From: Endozoicomonas sp. 8E
GTDB taxonomy: Bacteria > Pseudomonadota > Gammaproteobacteria > Pseudomonadales > Endozoicomonadaceae
Direction of reading: 5' to 3'
DNA: 64,000 bases
Assembly (NCBI RefSeq): GCF_032883915.1
Contig: NZ_CP120717.1
Location: forward strand, 2,921,697-2,985,696
The notes under the pieces were generated by a model that worked only from the letters and a program-made list of their open reading frames with translations, was not told the DNA's origin and did not search any database. Shown in pieces: positions 21,301 to 31,097 of the stretch. The position numbers and the translations under genes were made by a program. Every line of letters begins with the position of its first letter. Positions within the stretch are counted from its first letter, which is position 1.

Positions 21301-24300
21301 GTATCGACCAGAAGGCCGCCAGCGTGGGCCTGTAGACGGGCAAAGATGCGATTGTCGGCCATCGGTGTCAGTGACCGGCGCTCGCCCGCCGGACGGATCA
21401 CCTGGAAGCCGGAACTCAGGCGCTGGACGCCCTTGGGGTTTTTGACGACAGTGGTTACATAATACAGGTTGCCGGAATGCTGGCTGAACAAAAGGTAGTA
21501 AACATTCCCGCCCCGAACCACCTTGCGCACCGGCAGGTGCTCCTCGCGCAGTGTCTTCTGGACAGGCTCACTGATCTGCCGAAAGCGGCTGCCGTCGTCT
21601 TTATTGAACAGCGGTCCACCATCCAGCAGGCTGCTCAAGAAAGCAATACAGGTTTGGGTGGCATTGTCATAAAAACCGGCCCTAAGTATACGTCGACTCT
21701 CGTAGTCATAGACGACTCGATAGGGAATCAGCACCTGGTCGGATGCCGCTGTAGGTGGGGTAGGGGGTACGCTGAGCTGGTGGCCATCCAGGGTTTCTGC
21801 CGCAATCACCTGGTGAGCCAGCTGACCGGATGGGCTGGCGGTCAACAGGTAATAATAGGGAGCATCAAATACCAGCAATCGGGACTCATCTTTGTTCGGC
21901 ACTATCTTTGATACCTGGTTACCAAACAAGGCGCCATTTTTGCTGACGTCAAGCTCATGGAAGTAGCTGATGTCCCGGTTCAGGACCCCGGCGCTCTGGA
22001 ATAACACCTGGCCGTTGGCGGAGTCAAAAAAATAGTAGCCAGTGGCTGGGCTCCCCTGGACCGGTTGCAACCAGTCACTGAGGGCAAAGAGCGCGATCTC
22101 CGTGCTGTGATCGGTATCGTACCAAAGCCGGATCCGGTCTAACTTATCCCAGTCCGCCCTGGCCAGTCCCAGCTTGCCGGGGAAGCAGCGGTAGGGTTTT
22201 TTAAGATACTCATTGACCTGTCGGTCACAGTCCTGCTTGTGTTGCAGCCAGGCCGGGTTCTGCTCGACTCGCGAGGGCGGATCAGCTTTAATGGGTAACG
22301 GGTCAAGGGCACCACCCATCGCCGGCGGCTTCGGTTTTTTGGGCGCCAACCGGGATATGAGCCACTGTTCCGGCGCTCCGGCCATACAGCGTGCACGGAT
22401 CCGGGGTGAAGCGTCGCAGTCTTTCAGCTCCAGTGGCAGGAACCGGCTGGCCCCGGTGTGGTTCATCATGATTCCTTCCAGCTTTATCGCCCTTGACGAC
22501 CGGTGATTCAGTTCGCCAGTGTCGTGCAATCGAAGAATCACTTTGCGATCCGGCAGCCACTGAAACTGTGCGTTGGCATCCTCGGCTATCACTCTGTAGG
22601 AGTCGTCTGGCGTCGGATCAGGAAACTGGAAGCGGGTCTCACCCAGTGTGAGGGTCCAGGTTTGGTTGTCGGTCGGCCCGGATGAACAGCGTTCCACCCC
22701 TCCACCCGATCCGTTAATGCAGGTATAGGGGAGCTTCCCGTCGTAGTTCAACACCCAGGTAGAGGTCGTCTGCCCCCCGGGGTGAACGTGGATGAGGTGG
22801 CCACCGTTGGACATCAGGACGCAGGTTTTGTTGGCCCCTCGAGGACTATACAGTTTATAATTCAGCAGTCTGGAAAATTCGTCTGAGACCTGACGAAAAA
22901 CGACGAGGTAATTGTGGTTATCGAGATACAGACTGGTGGTTGACTGATGGTGCTTCAAACCGTCGGTATGGGTGAGCATCTGGCCAATGTATTTATGGTC
23001 GTAGCTGACATCACAGGAGCCATGCCCGTCACACGTTGTATACCGGATGTCTTTCACTACTTTGTAGTAAAACCATTTCAGCTTGTTGTCGCTGATGGGA
23101 TCCAGAAGCTTCGCACCGGGAGAACTGCTGTCTGGCACAGTCCCTGCAAAGGACTTTTCAAAAGGAATGTAGCGGAGCATGACCTCCCACGGGGGTCTGG
23201 AAGGCATTAAGATGATCTCTTTATCGGTCATTTGCTCCAGGTTGTGGTATACCCCGTCTGAGCATTGATACCCGCTTAAACGCGACTCTGTCCGGCACAA
23301 TCTCGCCAGGGCATCGTCGATCAGGCTAAAGGTGTCAGGAGAGTATTCGATCCGGTTGATGTCGCTGGCGCAGTCCTGTCTATAAACTTTAGGTAAATTG
23401 AGATCATTCTTACACGGTTTCCAGTCGTCTTTTTTCCCGGCGATTAAGGTTGGCCGGAATGAATAGCCGCCACCGTAGGTCAGGGTCTGGTTCACCAGGT
23501 TGATGGACTTGATGTTCAAGGTCAGGAGATTTTTGCCATCCCCGCTCGTCAACGCATTGAGGGTCTGGTTGTTGGCCAGGAAACTTTCGGGGTCCAGCTG
23601 GGCGTGGATCAGGTCAAAGATCTGTGTCGCCATAGCCGGGGCGTCCCGTAATTTTTTAGAGGCCAGCTCCTCCAACTGTTCCTTGTAATAGCCATTAAAA
23701 ACTTCCCTGACCTGGTGTATGAAACTGTTAGTGAAGAGCCCGTATGGCCCGGTAAGCTCTGAAGTGATGGAGGTAGCCGTATCCACCGACTCAAAGATCA
23801 CCTTGGATTTCATGAGTTTCCTGACTTCCGGGTCTTCTTCATTCTCGTGCTCAATGACGGTCAGGTTGAGACTGGCTAACGGCACACCGCTACGCGGCAA
23901 GGGCAAAAAACGACCGGCCTTATTTAGACCCCCGGTGGAGGTTTTTTCCCCCCTGACTCGGAACCCTTGATGACCTGTCTCCTGGAGAAAACCCCGGAAG
24001 CGGTCAAAGGCTCCGGACGTAAACCGGATGTTCTTACGGGCCAGGGTATCGGGTTCCATAAAGTCCATGCGCCAGCCACGGCCATCCCGACGGAGGGTAT
24101 CGAGCTGGGGAACCATGCTGTCGGGGAGTGAGTACCGGGCTTTAATGTCCGTCAGTGCGGTGTCGAACTCCAGCAGCCGCTGTCTGAATTCGCTTCGTTC
24201 ACTGGCCACACTTGAGAGGCTGTCTTCAGTCCGGGGTTGCACCTGAACGGAGGGGTGGCCGGGAGGCAAATAGCGAAGGGAGGCTTTTGAATCCGATGGC

Positions 24301-27300
24301 CGGGGCAACATCAGCACAGTCGTTTCGCCGGGGAGCAGCCGGTACTCCGGTTGTCTGGTGGACCGGGAGCGTAGCACAAGAGTCTCAATCGCCGGGCGGT
24401 CCTTTGGCATCAGGCGCTGGATATCCTTCACCAGTCGCCTGAAAACTCTATTGTTACTGCTCTTGGGCTCAATAATCAGCTCGCCCACCATAGGTTTGCC
24501 GTTGGCGGGCGATTGGGTCATAAAGGTTTTCAGGGCGTTCAGGGCATTGATTCCGCGGGACTGGTTGCTACTGCGGGACTGGTTGCTACTGGCAAGATCG
24601 CTGACGGTCAGGGTGGCGATGTAGCCGTCCGGGGTGAAGTCGACCAGTGTCGTCAAAGCATGGGTGATCAGTCTGGCTGGTCGGCCGAGGACGGTGACGC
24701 GGTTGCCCTCTCTCCCGGCGATGGCCGACTGAACCCGGCCATCGGATGTGAGCAGCACATAACCGGCAGAGGGGGTGGCTTTCAGCAACAGGGGCTGGCC
24801 ACTCAAGGTTCCGTCTTTTATCTGCTGTTGAATGCGGGTAAACGAGTCCTCGTCCAGGGCAATGACCGAGTGCATGCCCCGGGTGTAAGCTAATGCGTCC
24901 TTGCCTTCCAGGCGACGAAACCGGGTGAAAAAATTCTGCAGCCAGAGTTCACCTTCGCTGGAGGTTTTGAGCAGGGCGATATCAGTTTCGTCTTTGCCGC
25001 CGCCAAGATAGAGTTGGGTTTCGAAGCCGGAAAGTAACCGGAGGGCATTTGCCAGTTCTTTACGCCGGGTGGCGCAGCTGTTGGTATCGGCTGATCTTCG
25101 AGGCCTGTTACAAGGCCCCGGTAGCTCGACTGTGAGAAAATCGATGTTGTCGAAATCATTTCTGTATCTCCCGTTAAGTCTGGCGGCACCTTCTACTGTT
25201 ATAGGGTCGACAGTGTGAATATCATATGATTTCGCCTGTATCCGTCTTTTAAGGGTTTCGAAGGCCCTGATCTTCGCTTCTTCACTCTTGAATTTGTCCA
25301 TTTCCCGCTCAAGCAGGCCGACTTCGTGAGCCTCGGGAAAACGTCTTTCGTAGCGCGCAAGCCATTCACTGTACGAGGAAGAATGTTCAGCCAGGTAGAG
25401 TGTGTCTGATAAACGATCAGTTTTTCTGTGATCCGGATTGACGAAAGCAACTTTTTTATTTCCATTATCTTCCCTTAATCCATGAGCGATTGCGGCTTGG
25501 AAATTAAATTGTAATTTATAATCTCGAGCATCTTTTCTGGGATCGTTAAAGTCATTTCCCACCTCGTTATAGTGCTCTCCTTCGAGTCTTTGAGAGGAAG
25601 AATGACCTTCGGGGTTGACACCGATAAATTGATTTTTGTCTAAGGCTCTGATCGAATCTTCTTCTAAAGTATTAACAAAAGACTCATTCTGGCTTAATAA
25701 ATCAACCATCTCACCTGCGGCTATGGTACCTGTACGCTCACCTTCGGGTCTGACATAAGTCAACTGACTTTCGGGGTCAATGGAGGCTAACCCGAACCTG
25801 GCTTCATATTTAATGGTATCGTCGTCGTTCAGAGTAAGAACAATACGGTTGAGTTCAGGATAGGGCTTATCTCTCGAGGTTGACGGCTTATCAGGATCAC
25901 CACCAGTCGTTTGCTGAGGAGCGCCTGCTGACTTGGATTCTCGAATCGCAACAGCTGAATTTGCACGGATACTCTCTTTGGCTAACGCCCTCAAAACTTC
26001 AGGGACAACATAATCTTTCTGTCTAATATCCAGTACACCTTCAGAGCCTGAAATGCCTTGCGCAGAGTTATCAAAAAAGAATGTTATGTTTTGTAAGGTG
26101 GTATGCCTGGGGATCACCATTCGCAGGACTGATGATAGCTTTTCCACTAAGTACCTGGTGTAGAGAGGAGAAATTGCATTCAACCTGATATCAAAGAAGT
26201 GAAGATTTCCAGTAATGATGACTTTGGTGTCTTCGCCAATATTTGTGATCCGTGCGCCTTTTATTCTTTTAAGTTTTTTTCTTTCCGTTGAATCGATATC
26301 AACAACGTTGTACAAAACGCTACTGTCTTCAGTGTGGTAGTTATCATAAACTTTACGACACATTTTTAAAGAATCGATCATGTCGGCCTGATTATCAGAA
26401 ACATGAATCATTATTAATTTTTCGTATGGCTGCTGCCGTACTATTCCTGACTGGACAATATCCGGGCTATAGGGTTTCCTGTTATAGAAGGGATTGTTTG
26501 CCGAGAAGTCATCAGTCAGCTCGATTGCAGGTTTTCTTTTTATTTGGTAATTTTTTAATCTTTCAAAGGCCTGATAACCTAATTGGGCGATAAGCTGGTA
26601 GTTATCTTCACCGGGATCATATAAAAGGTTAGTTGCCATGATTGCAACTTTATTAATGTCATCGCTGGAGACACTGATTGTTTTTTCTGTATAGAATTGA
26701 CTCAACTCCTCTTTTATCTTTGGTATGAGTTTTTTTTTGCTTATTTTTGATTTTTTTAAATCTTCTACAGTGTTATGAATAAAACAGAGTTCATCAAGTT
26801 GTAGTTTGATTATTGGGTTTTTTGCGAGAGATGTCACCATTATTGGTTTGAGTGAATCATAAAGAGATCCATGGATAATATTACCTTCAAAATTCACTTC
26901 TTTGCTAAAAAATAATTTATTACTGGTGTCGTCCGTTAGTTCGTATTCCTTAAGTTTATTGAATACATCACCAATATTGCTTTGTTTTATAATGCTTTTG
27001 ATTAGACTGAATGCTTTTATTGGCAGGTCTTTATAGTATGTCTCAAAATAAGGGCCAGGGTCTGGAATAGTTCCATCTGCAAACATTTTTTCCAAAACAG
27101 CACGTATCACAGCCCTTTCAATCTGCTTCTCCTTCCCATCACCTCTTGCCATACCCGGTATAGGGTCGAGCAAATTGCGACTTTTTTGAAGGAGTTCAGG
27201 ATCCATTTTTGGTAGTAGTCCTTTATCAATATATGTTCCCCCAAGCTTGGAGAGATGATGCAGTCCTATAAATCTTTCGGTTATTAAAGTGTTGGAAAAG

Positions 27301-27755
27301 CTTAAAGTGTACCTGATAAATTTATCAGTTGGTCCGTCGAAATTATCCAGGCTTCTGTGAATGTGGGCCTTACTAATGGATCTTTCAATTTGATCTAACA
27401 TATGGTTGGTTTTATTCCATTGGATAAGGAACTCCTTTTTTACACTCTCTGAAAAAACAGAATGCATTATATTCAAATTATTTATGTCACGGCTTTCACC
27501 GATAAAGCTATCAATCTTATCCCAGATGCTATGTCTCAACTGAGCAATACCTCTGGGGTAATCTTTTTCAATAGCTTCTGTTTTTATCTCAGATAACAGC
27601 AACGAATATAGAATTTTTTGGTATATCAAACGTTGGGGGGCCCATACATGGAGTGTATAGTTCGGGTTCACCCGAGCCCATATCCTTAAAAAACTAAACT
27701 CCGAACCTTCAACAGGACCGACAAAACTGACATGAATATTCTTGAGTATTAGCAT
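18342..27755 (-). CDS. Toxin B: TcdA/TcdB-like giant protein with degenerate enzymatic domains
   Basis: About 3,137 aa. I choose the ATG at 27753-27755 because TCAGGTGTCATCATG there matches the start of C and D; an in-frame extension to 27893 is possible. Layout: glycosyltransferase-like fold (residues 1-450) with GGTYIDKGLLP, the DXD changed to D177-K-G; C80-like fold with TGN517L at the GHG position and no catalytic Cys; linker; Cys882-Cys894 loop holding R-P-R-R|S; second C80-like fold; TcdA/TcdB pore/delivery domain including the conserved DPEV segment and the YQCSDGVYHNL...MPSRPPW region; long unknown region; RTX-like GGHDLLLLG and GGVGNDVYDL near the C-terminus. Compared with C and D it lacks roughly 100 residues at the start of the pore domain. 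Toxin A begins 30 nt downstream. The enzyme motifs predict no sugar transfer; it may act as a delivery or decoy paralogue. Confidence 0.87.
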   Translation of the reverse strand: MLILKNIHVSFVGPVEGSEFSFLRIWARVNPNYTLHVWAPQRLIYQKILYSLLLSEIKTEAIEKDYPRGIAQLRHSIWDKIDSFIGESRDINNLNIMHSVFSESVKKEFLIQWNKTNHMLDQIERSISKAHIHRSLDNFDGPTDKFIRYTLSFSNTLITERFIGLHHLSKLGGTYIDKGLLPKMDPELLQKSRNLLDPIPGMARGDGKEKQIERAVIRAVLEKMFADGTIPDPGPYFETYYKDLPIKAFSLIKSIIKQSNIGDVFNKLKEYELTDDTSNKLFFSKEVNFEGNIIHGSLYDSLKPIMVTSLAKNPIIKLQLDELCFIHNTVEDLKKSKISKKKLIPKIKEELSQFYTEKTISVSSDDINKVAIMATNLLYDPGEDNYQLIAQLGYQAFERLKNYQIKRKPAIELTDDFSANNPFYNRKPYSPDIVQSGIVRQQPYEKLIMIHVSDNQADMIDSLKMCRKVYDNYHTEDSSVLYNVVDIDSTERKKLKRIKGARITNIGEDTKVIITGNLHFFDIRLNAISPLYTRYLVEKLSSVLRMVIPRHTTLQNITFFFDNSAQGISGSEGVLDIRQKDYVVPEVLRALAKESIRANSAVAIRESKSAGAPQQTTGGDPDKPSTSRDKPYPELNRIVLTLNDDDTIKYEARFGLASIDPESQLTYVRPEGERTGTIAAGEMVDLLSQNESFVNTLEEDSIRALDKNQFIGVNPEGHSSSQRLEGEHYNEVGNDFNDPRKDARDYKLQFNFQAAIAHGLREDNGNKKVAFVNPDHRKTDRLSDTLYLAEHSSSYSEWLARYERRFPEAHEVGLLEREMDKFKSEEAKIRAFETLKRRIQAKSYDIHTVDPITVEGAARLNGRYRNDFDNIDFLTVELPGPCNRPRRSADTNSCATRRKELANALRLLSGFETQLYLGGGKDETDIALLKTSSEGELWLQNFFTRFRRLEGKDALAYTRGMHSVIALDEDSFTRIQQQIKDGTLSGQPLLLKATPSAGYVLLTSDGRVQSAIAGREGNRVTVLGRPARLITHALTTLVDFTPDGYIATLTVSDLASSNQSRSSNQSRGINALNALKTFMTQSPANGKPMVGELIIEPKSSNNRVFRRLVKDIQRLMPKDRPAIETLVLRSRSTRQPEYRLLPGETTVLMLPRPSDSKASLRYLPPGHPSVQVQPRTEDSLSSVASERSEFRQRLLEFDTALTDIKARYSLPDSMVPQLDTLRRDGRGWRMDFMEPDTLARKNIRFTSGAFDRFRGFLQETGHQGFRVRGEKTSTGGLNKAGRFLPLPRSGVPLASLNLTVIEHENEEDPEVRKLMKSKVIFESVDTATSITSELTGPYGLFTNSFIHQVREVFNGYYKEQLEELASKKLRDAPAMATQIFDLIHAQLDPESFLANNQTLNALTSGDGKNLLTLNIKSINLVNQTLTYGGGYSFRPTLIAGKKDDWKPCKNDLNLPKVYRQDCASDINRIEYSPDTFSLIDDALARLCRTESRLSGYQCSDGVYHNLEQMTDKEIILMPSRPPWEVMLRYIPFEKSFAGTVPDSSSPGAKLLDPISDNKLKWFYYKVVKDIRYTTCDGHGSCDVSYDHKYIGQMLTHTDGLKHHQSTTSLYLDNHNYLVVFRQVSDEFSRLLNYKLYSPRGANKTCVLMSNGGHLIHVHPGGQTTSTWVLNYDGKLPYTCINGSGGGVERCSSGPTDNQTWTLTLGETRFQFPDPTPDDSYRVIAEDANAQFQWLPDRKVILRLHDTGELNHRSSRAIKLEGIMMNHTGASRFLPLELKDCDASPRIRARCMAGAPEQWLISRLAPKKPKPPAMGGALDPLPIKADPPSRVEQNPAWLQHKQDCDRQVNEYLKKPYRCFPGKLGLARADWDKLDRIRLWYDTDHSTEIALFALSDWLQPVQGSPATGYYFFDSANGQVLFQSAGVLNRDISYFHELDVSKNGALFGNQVSKIVPNKDESRLLVFDAPYYYLLTASPSGQLAHQVIAAETLDGHQLSVPPTPPTAASDQVLIPYRVVYDYESRRILRAGFYDNATQTCIAFLSSLLDGGPLFNKDDGSRFRQISEPVQKTLREEHLPVRKVVRGGNVYYLLFSQHSGNLYYVTTVVKNPKGVQRLSSGFQVIRPAGERRSLTPMADNRIFARLQAHAGGLLVDTFNGFRLWIPDKAWDNTRVVSENLSVESGPFEHWQVTANGQTVAKSNETLNVRRFTPQSGVVMDSLNLGQLVNQVFNKVTLRHPGTAWTAASARAFIGGLKERLRTLVAEAREGFSATVGLVPLKPITPMTRHPLLSAIRKLDLWYFSDTDTLLAANTGDRFEVMVNDDGQLLALSDTRKQEAFEFFLRPDQGAKGHPFCGKAAAVPLTGLPNEFNALVSGPCSYALPHDTELPGSYQWEASEQAWRIQTQQAQYLANRKRLALVALDLSQMGPREASNSRMFRTRKDFNHGMRSLPRGIRERIDTGLIDLRLRSGYLPTQTAWIDYRGRFNGQQRLLFGLPDKGHNVQQLIGQTSAVMKDHHWYWFRHSAATVVYSKDQQTLYRVNLRGYQPVGTFNEVAVTAEGLLLSGTPRADQIKLKALQLDTYYRNHQVAFVRNGTRQRFGVMVEGQGGSDVIELDETDLSFFARILIHPGLAENNTADLDRAQTLIVLNAPAFLFNARRWGQSLMLKNRFTRNGAEIEIQQVWARQHDRFLQPTTLVFSDLELSLSDLAARVMDSDQGVVLPLTVSSLVRKERLRFINATASNPLYIQRDRPVKIVTYRAMDGIKLTLEPLNSTYVRRQVFITSTGQWGWEPGSVQVSGPEPGSGYQSWPFVPAVISSSGMGNGTARLWGNSRNNILYLGADARQWSLRGWGGHDLLLLGASGNIAARPDVLANRGDRCDNRRLDTHGNSSLWQAFLDWTRPLAGGVGNDVYDLRACRPARTIDSHGKHYILLSSGSKADLRRLSGDNSTALFFTDLTPEQVAFSQCNPQAQSNLTRSNHSLPLDSQTFRIINTGTNQTLALVKPDVLASLHFKGGQVSLNPMAVINRNDSTLAMDDSDGGENEAVTFLKRIIRRGQRLVNYLFSLAGGEKNDIGSKSERPEGTSLNDTELNQHYQRLVQDLSALSGNPSGESPSFIPSANQGMIQNLTTPQPLTRIGQG
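19028..19230 (-). other. RTX-like glycine-aspartate motifs near the C-terminus of toxin B
   Basis: GGHDLLLLGA and GGVGNDVYDL lie about 60 residues apart and are followed by LTPEQVAFS, a segment often seen after RTX beta-rolls. This suggests calcium binding and possibly a C-terminal type I secretion signal. No T1SS genes are in the window. Confidence 0.5.
25074..25112 (-). other. Cys-Cys loop with furin-type site in toxin B
   Basis: C882-N-R-P-R-R-S-A-D-T-N-S-C894 is a short loop bounded by two cysteines that contains R-P-R-R|S. A nickable disulfide loop of this kind is classic for A-B toxins such as diphtheria toxin. Confidence 0.6.
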
Positions 27756-27905
27756 GATGACACCTGATAGATTAACCCTTACGGTTTCCCGAACGGGTGT
27801 GATACCTGACTTTTCAACGGTGTGATCAGAGAGCTTTAAATGCGCAAAAACCGCAACACGCAGTTTAGTACGGAACTCCGCCATGTTCCTCATGGAAACT
27901 GCATA
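27756..27905 (-). promoter_or_regulatory. Conserved leader of toxin B
   Basis: About 150 bp upstream of the chosen start is conserved with the leaders of D and, in pieces, C. Shared blocks include the CGCAGTTTAGTACGGAACTC block (about 27855-27880), GTGATCAGAGAGCT, and TCAGGTGTCATC before the ATG. It could be a 5' UTR or a weakly conserved N-terminal extension. Further up, B and D share TCATTGAACT and AGGAT about 100 nt apart from the leader block; no clear -10 is shared. Confidence 0.5.
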
Positions 27906-27996
27906 ACTTTCCGGTCTATCGCAGTTGTTTGATTTACATCCTTAGTTCAATGACTGGATTTATAAAAAAAGAAAAGAAATGTGTCGTTAATTTTGT

Positions 27997-30900
27997 TCAT
28001 CCCTGATCCATCGTCGTCAAATTTAGCGGTGTCGTCAGGTTTAGCATAATTCCCTGGCTTTTCGATGGGATAAATGATGGGCTTTCGCCACTGCGACTGC
28101 CAGTCAGGGCACTGAGGTCCTGCACCAGTCGCTGGTAGTGCTGGTACAGTTCCGGATCATTCAGGCTTGTTCTTCCTGGCCGCTCACTATCCGATCCAAT
28201 GTCGTTTTTCTTACCTCCGGCCAGGCTGCACAGATAATTCACCAGCCGTTGACCTCTGCCAATGATCTTGTTCAGAAAGGCCAGGGCGCCGTTGTCGCCA
28301 TCGACACTGTCGTCCAGGGCCAACGCACTATCGTTTCTGTTGATCACCGTCATGGGGTTCAGGCTGACTTGTCCGCCTTTAAAGTGCAGGCTGGCCAGCA
28401 CGTCCGGTTTCACCAGCGCCAGCGTCTGGTTAGTGCCGGTATTGATAATCCTGAGAATCTGGCTCTGCAATGGAAGAGAGTGGTTGCTGCGGGTAAGGTT
28501 GCTCTGCGCCTGCGGGTCACACTGGCTGAACGCCACCTGTTCCGGGGTCAGGTCGGTAAAGAACAGGGCAGTGCTGTTATCACCCGACAAGCGTCGTAAA
28601 TCCGCCTTCGACCCGGACGACAGGAGGATATAGTGCTTGCCATGGCTGTCGATTGTGCGGGCCGGCCTGCACGCCCGCAGGTCATAGACGTCATTACCAA
28701 CACCACCGGCCAGCGGGCGGGTCCAGTCGAGGATGGCTTGCCACAGGCTGCTGTTGCCGGGCGCATCCAGCCTTCGGTTGTCACACCGGTCACCCCGGTT
28801 TGCCAGCACGTCTGGCCGTGCCGCGATGTTTTCCGAGGCTCCCAGCAACAGCAGGTCATGACCGCCCCATCCCCGGAGTGACCACTGTCGGGCGTCGGCG
28901 CCAAGGTACAGAATGTTATTGCGGCTATTGCCCCAGAGTCTCGCTGTCCCGTTGCCCATGCCGGATGAGCTGATCACGGCGGGTACAAACGGCCATGACT
29001 GGTAACCGCTGCCGGGTTCCGGTCCGCTTACCTGAACACTGCCCGGCTCCCAGCCCCACTGTCCTGTGCTGGTAATAAACACCTGACGTCTGACGTATGT
29101 GGAGTCCAGGGGCTCCAGTGTCAGTTTAATTCCGTCCATCGCCCGGTATGTGACGATTTTCACTGGCCGGTCTCGCTGGATGTACAGGGGGTTGCTGGCT
29201 GTGGCGTTGATGAATCTCAGGCGCTCCTTCCTGACCAGGCTGCTCACAGTGAGTGGCAAGACGACGCCCTGGCCAGAGTCCATCACCCGTGCCGCCAGAT
29301 CGGATAACGACAGCTCAAGGTCACTGAACACCAGGGTTGTGGGCTGCAGGAACCGGTCGTGCTGTCTGGCCCAGACCTGTTGAATCTCGATCTTGGCTTC
29401 GCCGGTGGTAAACCGGTCGGACAGCATCAGGTTCTGACCCCGGCGCCAGGCAAGGAAGGGGAAAGCCGGTACATTCTTCAGTTCAATGCGGGTCTGTGCC
29501 CCGTCGTGATCGGTGTTATCTTCTTTAGCCAGGCCGGGATGGATGAGGATCCGGGCAAAAAACGACAAGTCAGTCTCATCCAGTTCAATCACGTCGGACC
29601 CGCCCTGGCCCTCCACCATGACCCCGAACCGCTGTCGGGTACCGTTCCGGACAAAGGCCACCTGGTGGTTGCGATAGTAAGTGTCTAGCCGCAACGCTTT
29701 CAGGCTGATCTGCTCGCCCTCTGGAGTGCCTGACAGCAGCAGACCCTCGGCCATCACGGCGACCCTGTTAAAGGTTCCCAGAGACTGGTAACCCCCGGAG
29801 GTGACCCGGTAAAGCATCTGTTTGTCTGGACTATAAACGACCGTAGCCTTTGACCGAAGAAACCAGGAACTCTTTTTATCGGCGCCCGTGGTTTGGCCAA
29901 TCAGTTGCTGAACACTGTGCTCCTTGTCAGGCAGGCCGAAAAACAGTCTCTGTTGCCCGGAATACCGGCCCCGGTAATCTACCCAGGCTGTCTGGGTTGG
30001 GGCGTAGCTGGAGCCTAGCCTGAGGGCGATCAGTCCGGCGTCGATCCGCGACCGAACACCCAATGGCAGGGTTCTCATGGCCCAGTCGAAATCTTGCAGG
30101 GCCCGGAAGAGTCGGTTGTCGGAGGTTTTTCCGGGCCTCACCCGGCTGAGGTCCAGGCTCACCAGGGCCAGACTCTCCCGGTTGCCCAGGTATTGGGCCT
30201 TCGGTGTCTCGATGCGCCACGCCCGGGCCCCTTCGTCCCACTGGTAGTTGCCTGGCAATCGGAAGCCACCGGACACGGTAAAAAGGCAGGGAACGGAGAG
30301 CAGGGCATCGAACTCAGCGGGCACTCCGTTCAGCGGAAAGCTGACAGCGTTCCCACAAAAGGCATGGCCTATGGCGCGCTGTTCAGGGCGGGGGAAAAAC
30401 TCGAAAGCCTCCTTTTTGTGGGTATTCGACAGGGCGAGTAGCTGTCCGTCGTCGTTCACCATGACCTCAAACTGGTCGCGGGTGTTGGCCGCCAGCAGGG
30501 TGTCGCTGCCCGGGTTGTACCAGAAGTCCAGTTTCCTGATCGCACTGAACAGGGGGTGGTCGACGATCGCGCTGATGGGTCTCAGCGGCACCAGCCCCAC
30601 CGTGGCCGAGAATGCCTCCCGGGCCCCTTTCACCCGGTCCCGCAGCAGTTTCTTCAGCTCACGGATGAAAAAACGGGCACTGGCGATGGTCCAGGTGGTT
30701 CTGCCGGGGTGTTCAATGGTCAGTTTGGCGAAGATCAGGTTGACTACCCGGCCCAGGTTCAGGCTGTCCATCACCACGCCAGATTGGGGGGTGAACTGGT
30801 GCACACTCAGGGTATCGTTCGACTTGGCGACGATCTGCCCGGTGGCTTCGACCCGCCAGTTCTTAAAGGGTCCTGACTCCACCGACAGGTTTTCACTGAC

Positions 30901-31097
30901 CACCCGGGTGTTGTCCCAGGCCTTGTCCGGTATCCACAGCCGGTAGTCACCGTTGGTATCGACCAGGAGGCTGCCGGAGTGCGCCTGCACATGCCTGAAG
31001 ACGCCGGTGCTGGCCATCTTTGCTTTTGCCAGCGCTCGCTTCTCGCCTGCCGGGCGGATCAACTGGAAACCGGAGTTCAGCCGCTGGACGCCCCGGG
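27997..31097 (-). pseudogene. Toxin C, C-terminal fragment separated by a one-base frameshift
   Basis: After the shift the frame reads R-G-V-Q-R-L-N-S-G-F-Q, matching K-G-V-Q-R-L-S-S-G-F-Q in toxin B, and runs on to TGA at 27997-27999. It carries the C-terminal third of the family, including the RTX-like GGHDLLLLG and GGVGNDVYDL motifs. It has no ribosome-binding site or plausible independent start; the first TTG at 31062 is not preceded by a Shine-Dalgarno sequence. Joined to the upstream part it would give a protein of about 3,295 aa. Either the gene is truly broken or one base was lost in a G/C run during sequencing. Long stretches are almost identical in DNA to toxin B. Confidence 0.8.

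Noticed and set aside
31057-31062. TTG at 31062 as start of an independent gene
   Set aside because: There is no Shine-Dalgarno sequence, and the homology continues upstream in the other frame, so the ORF is the remainder of toxin C.
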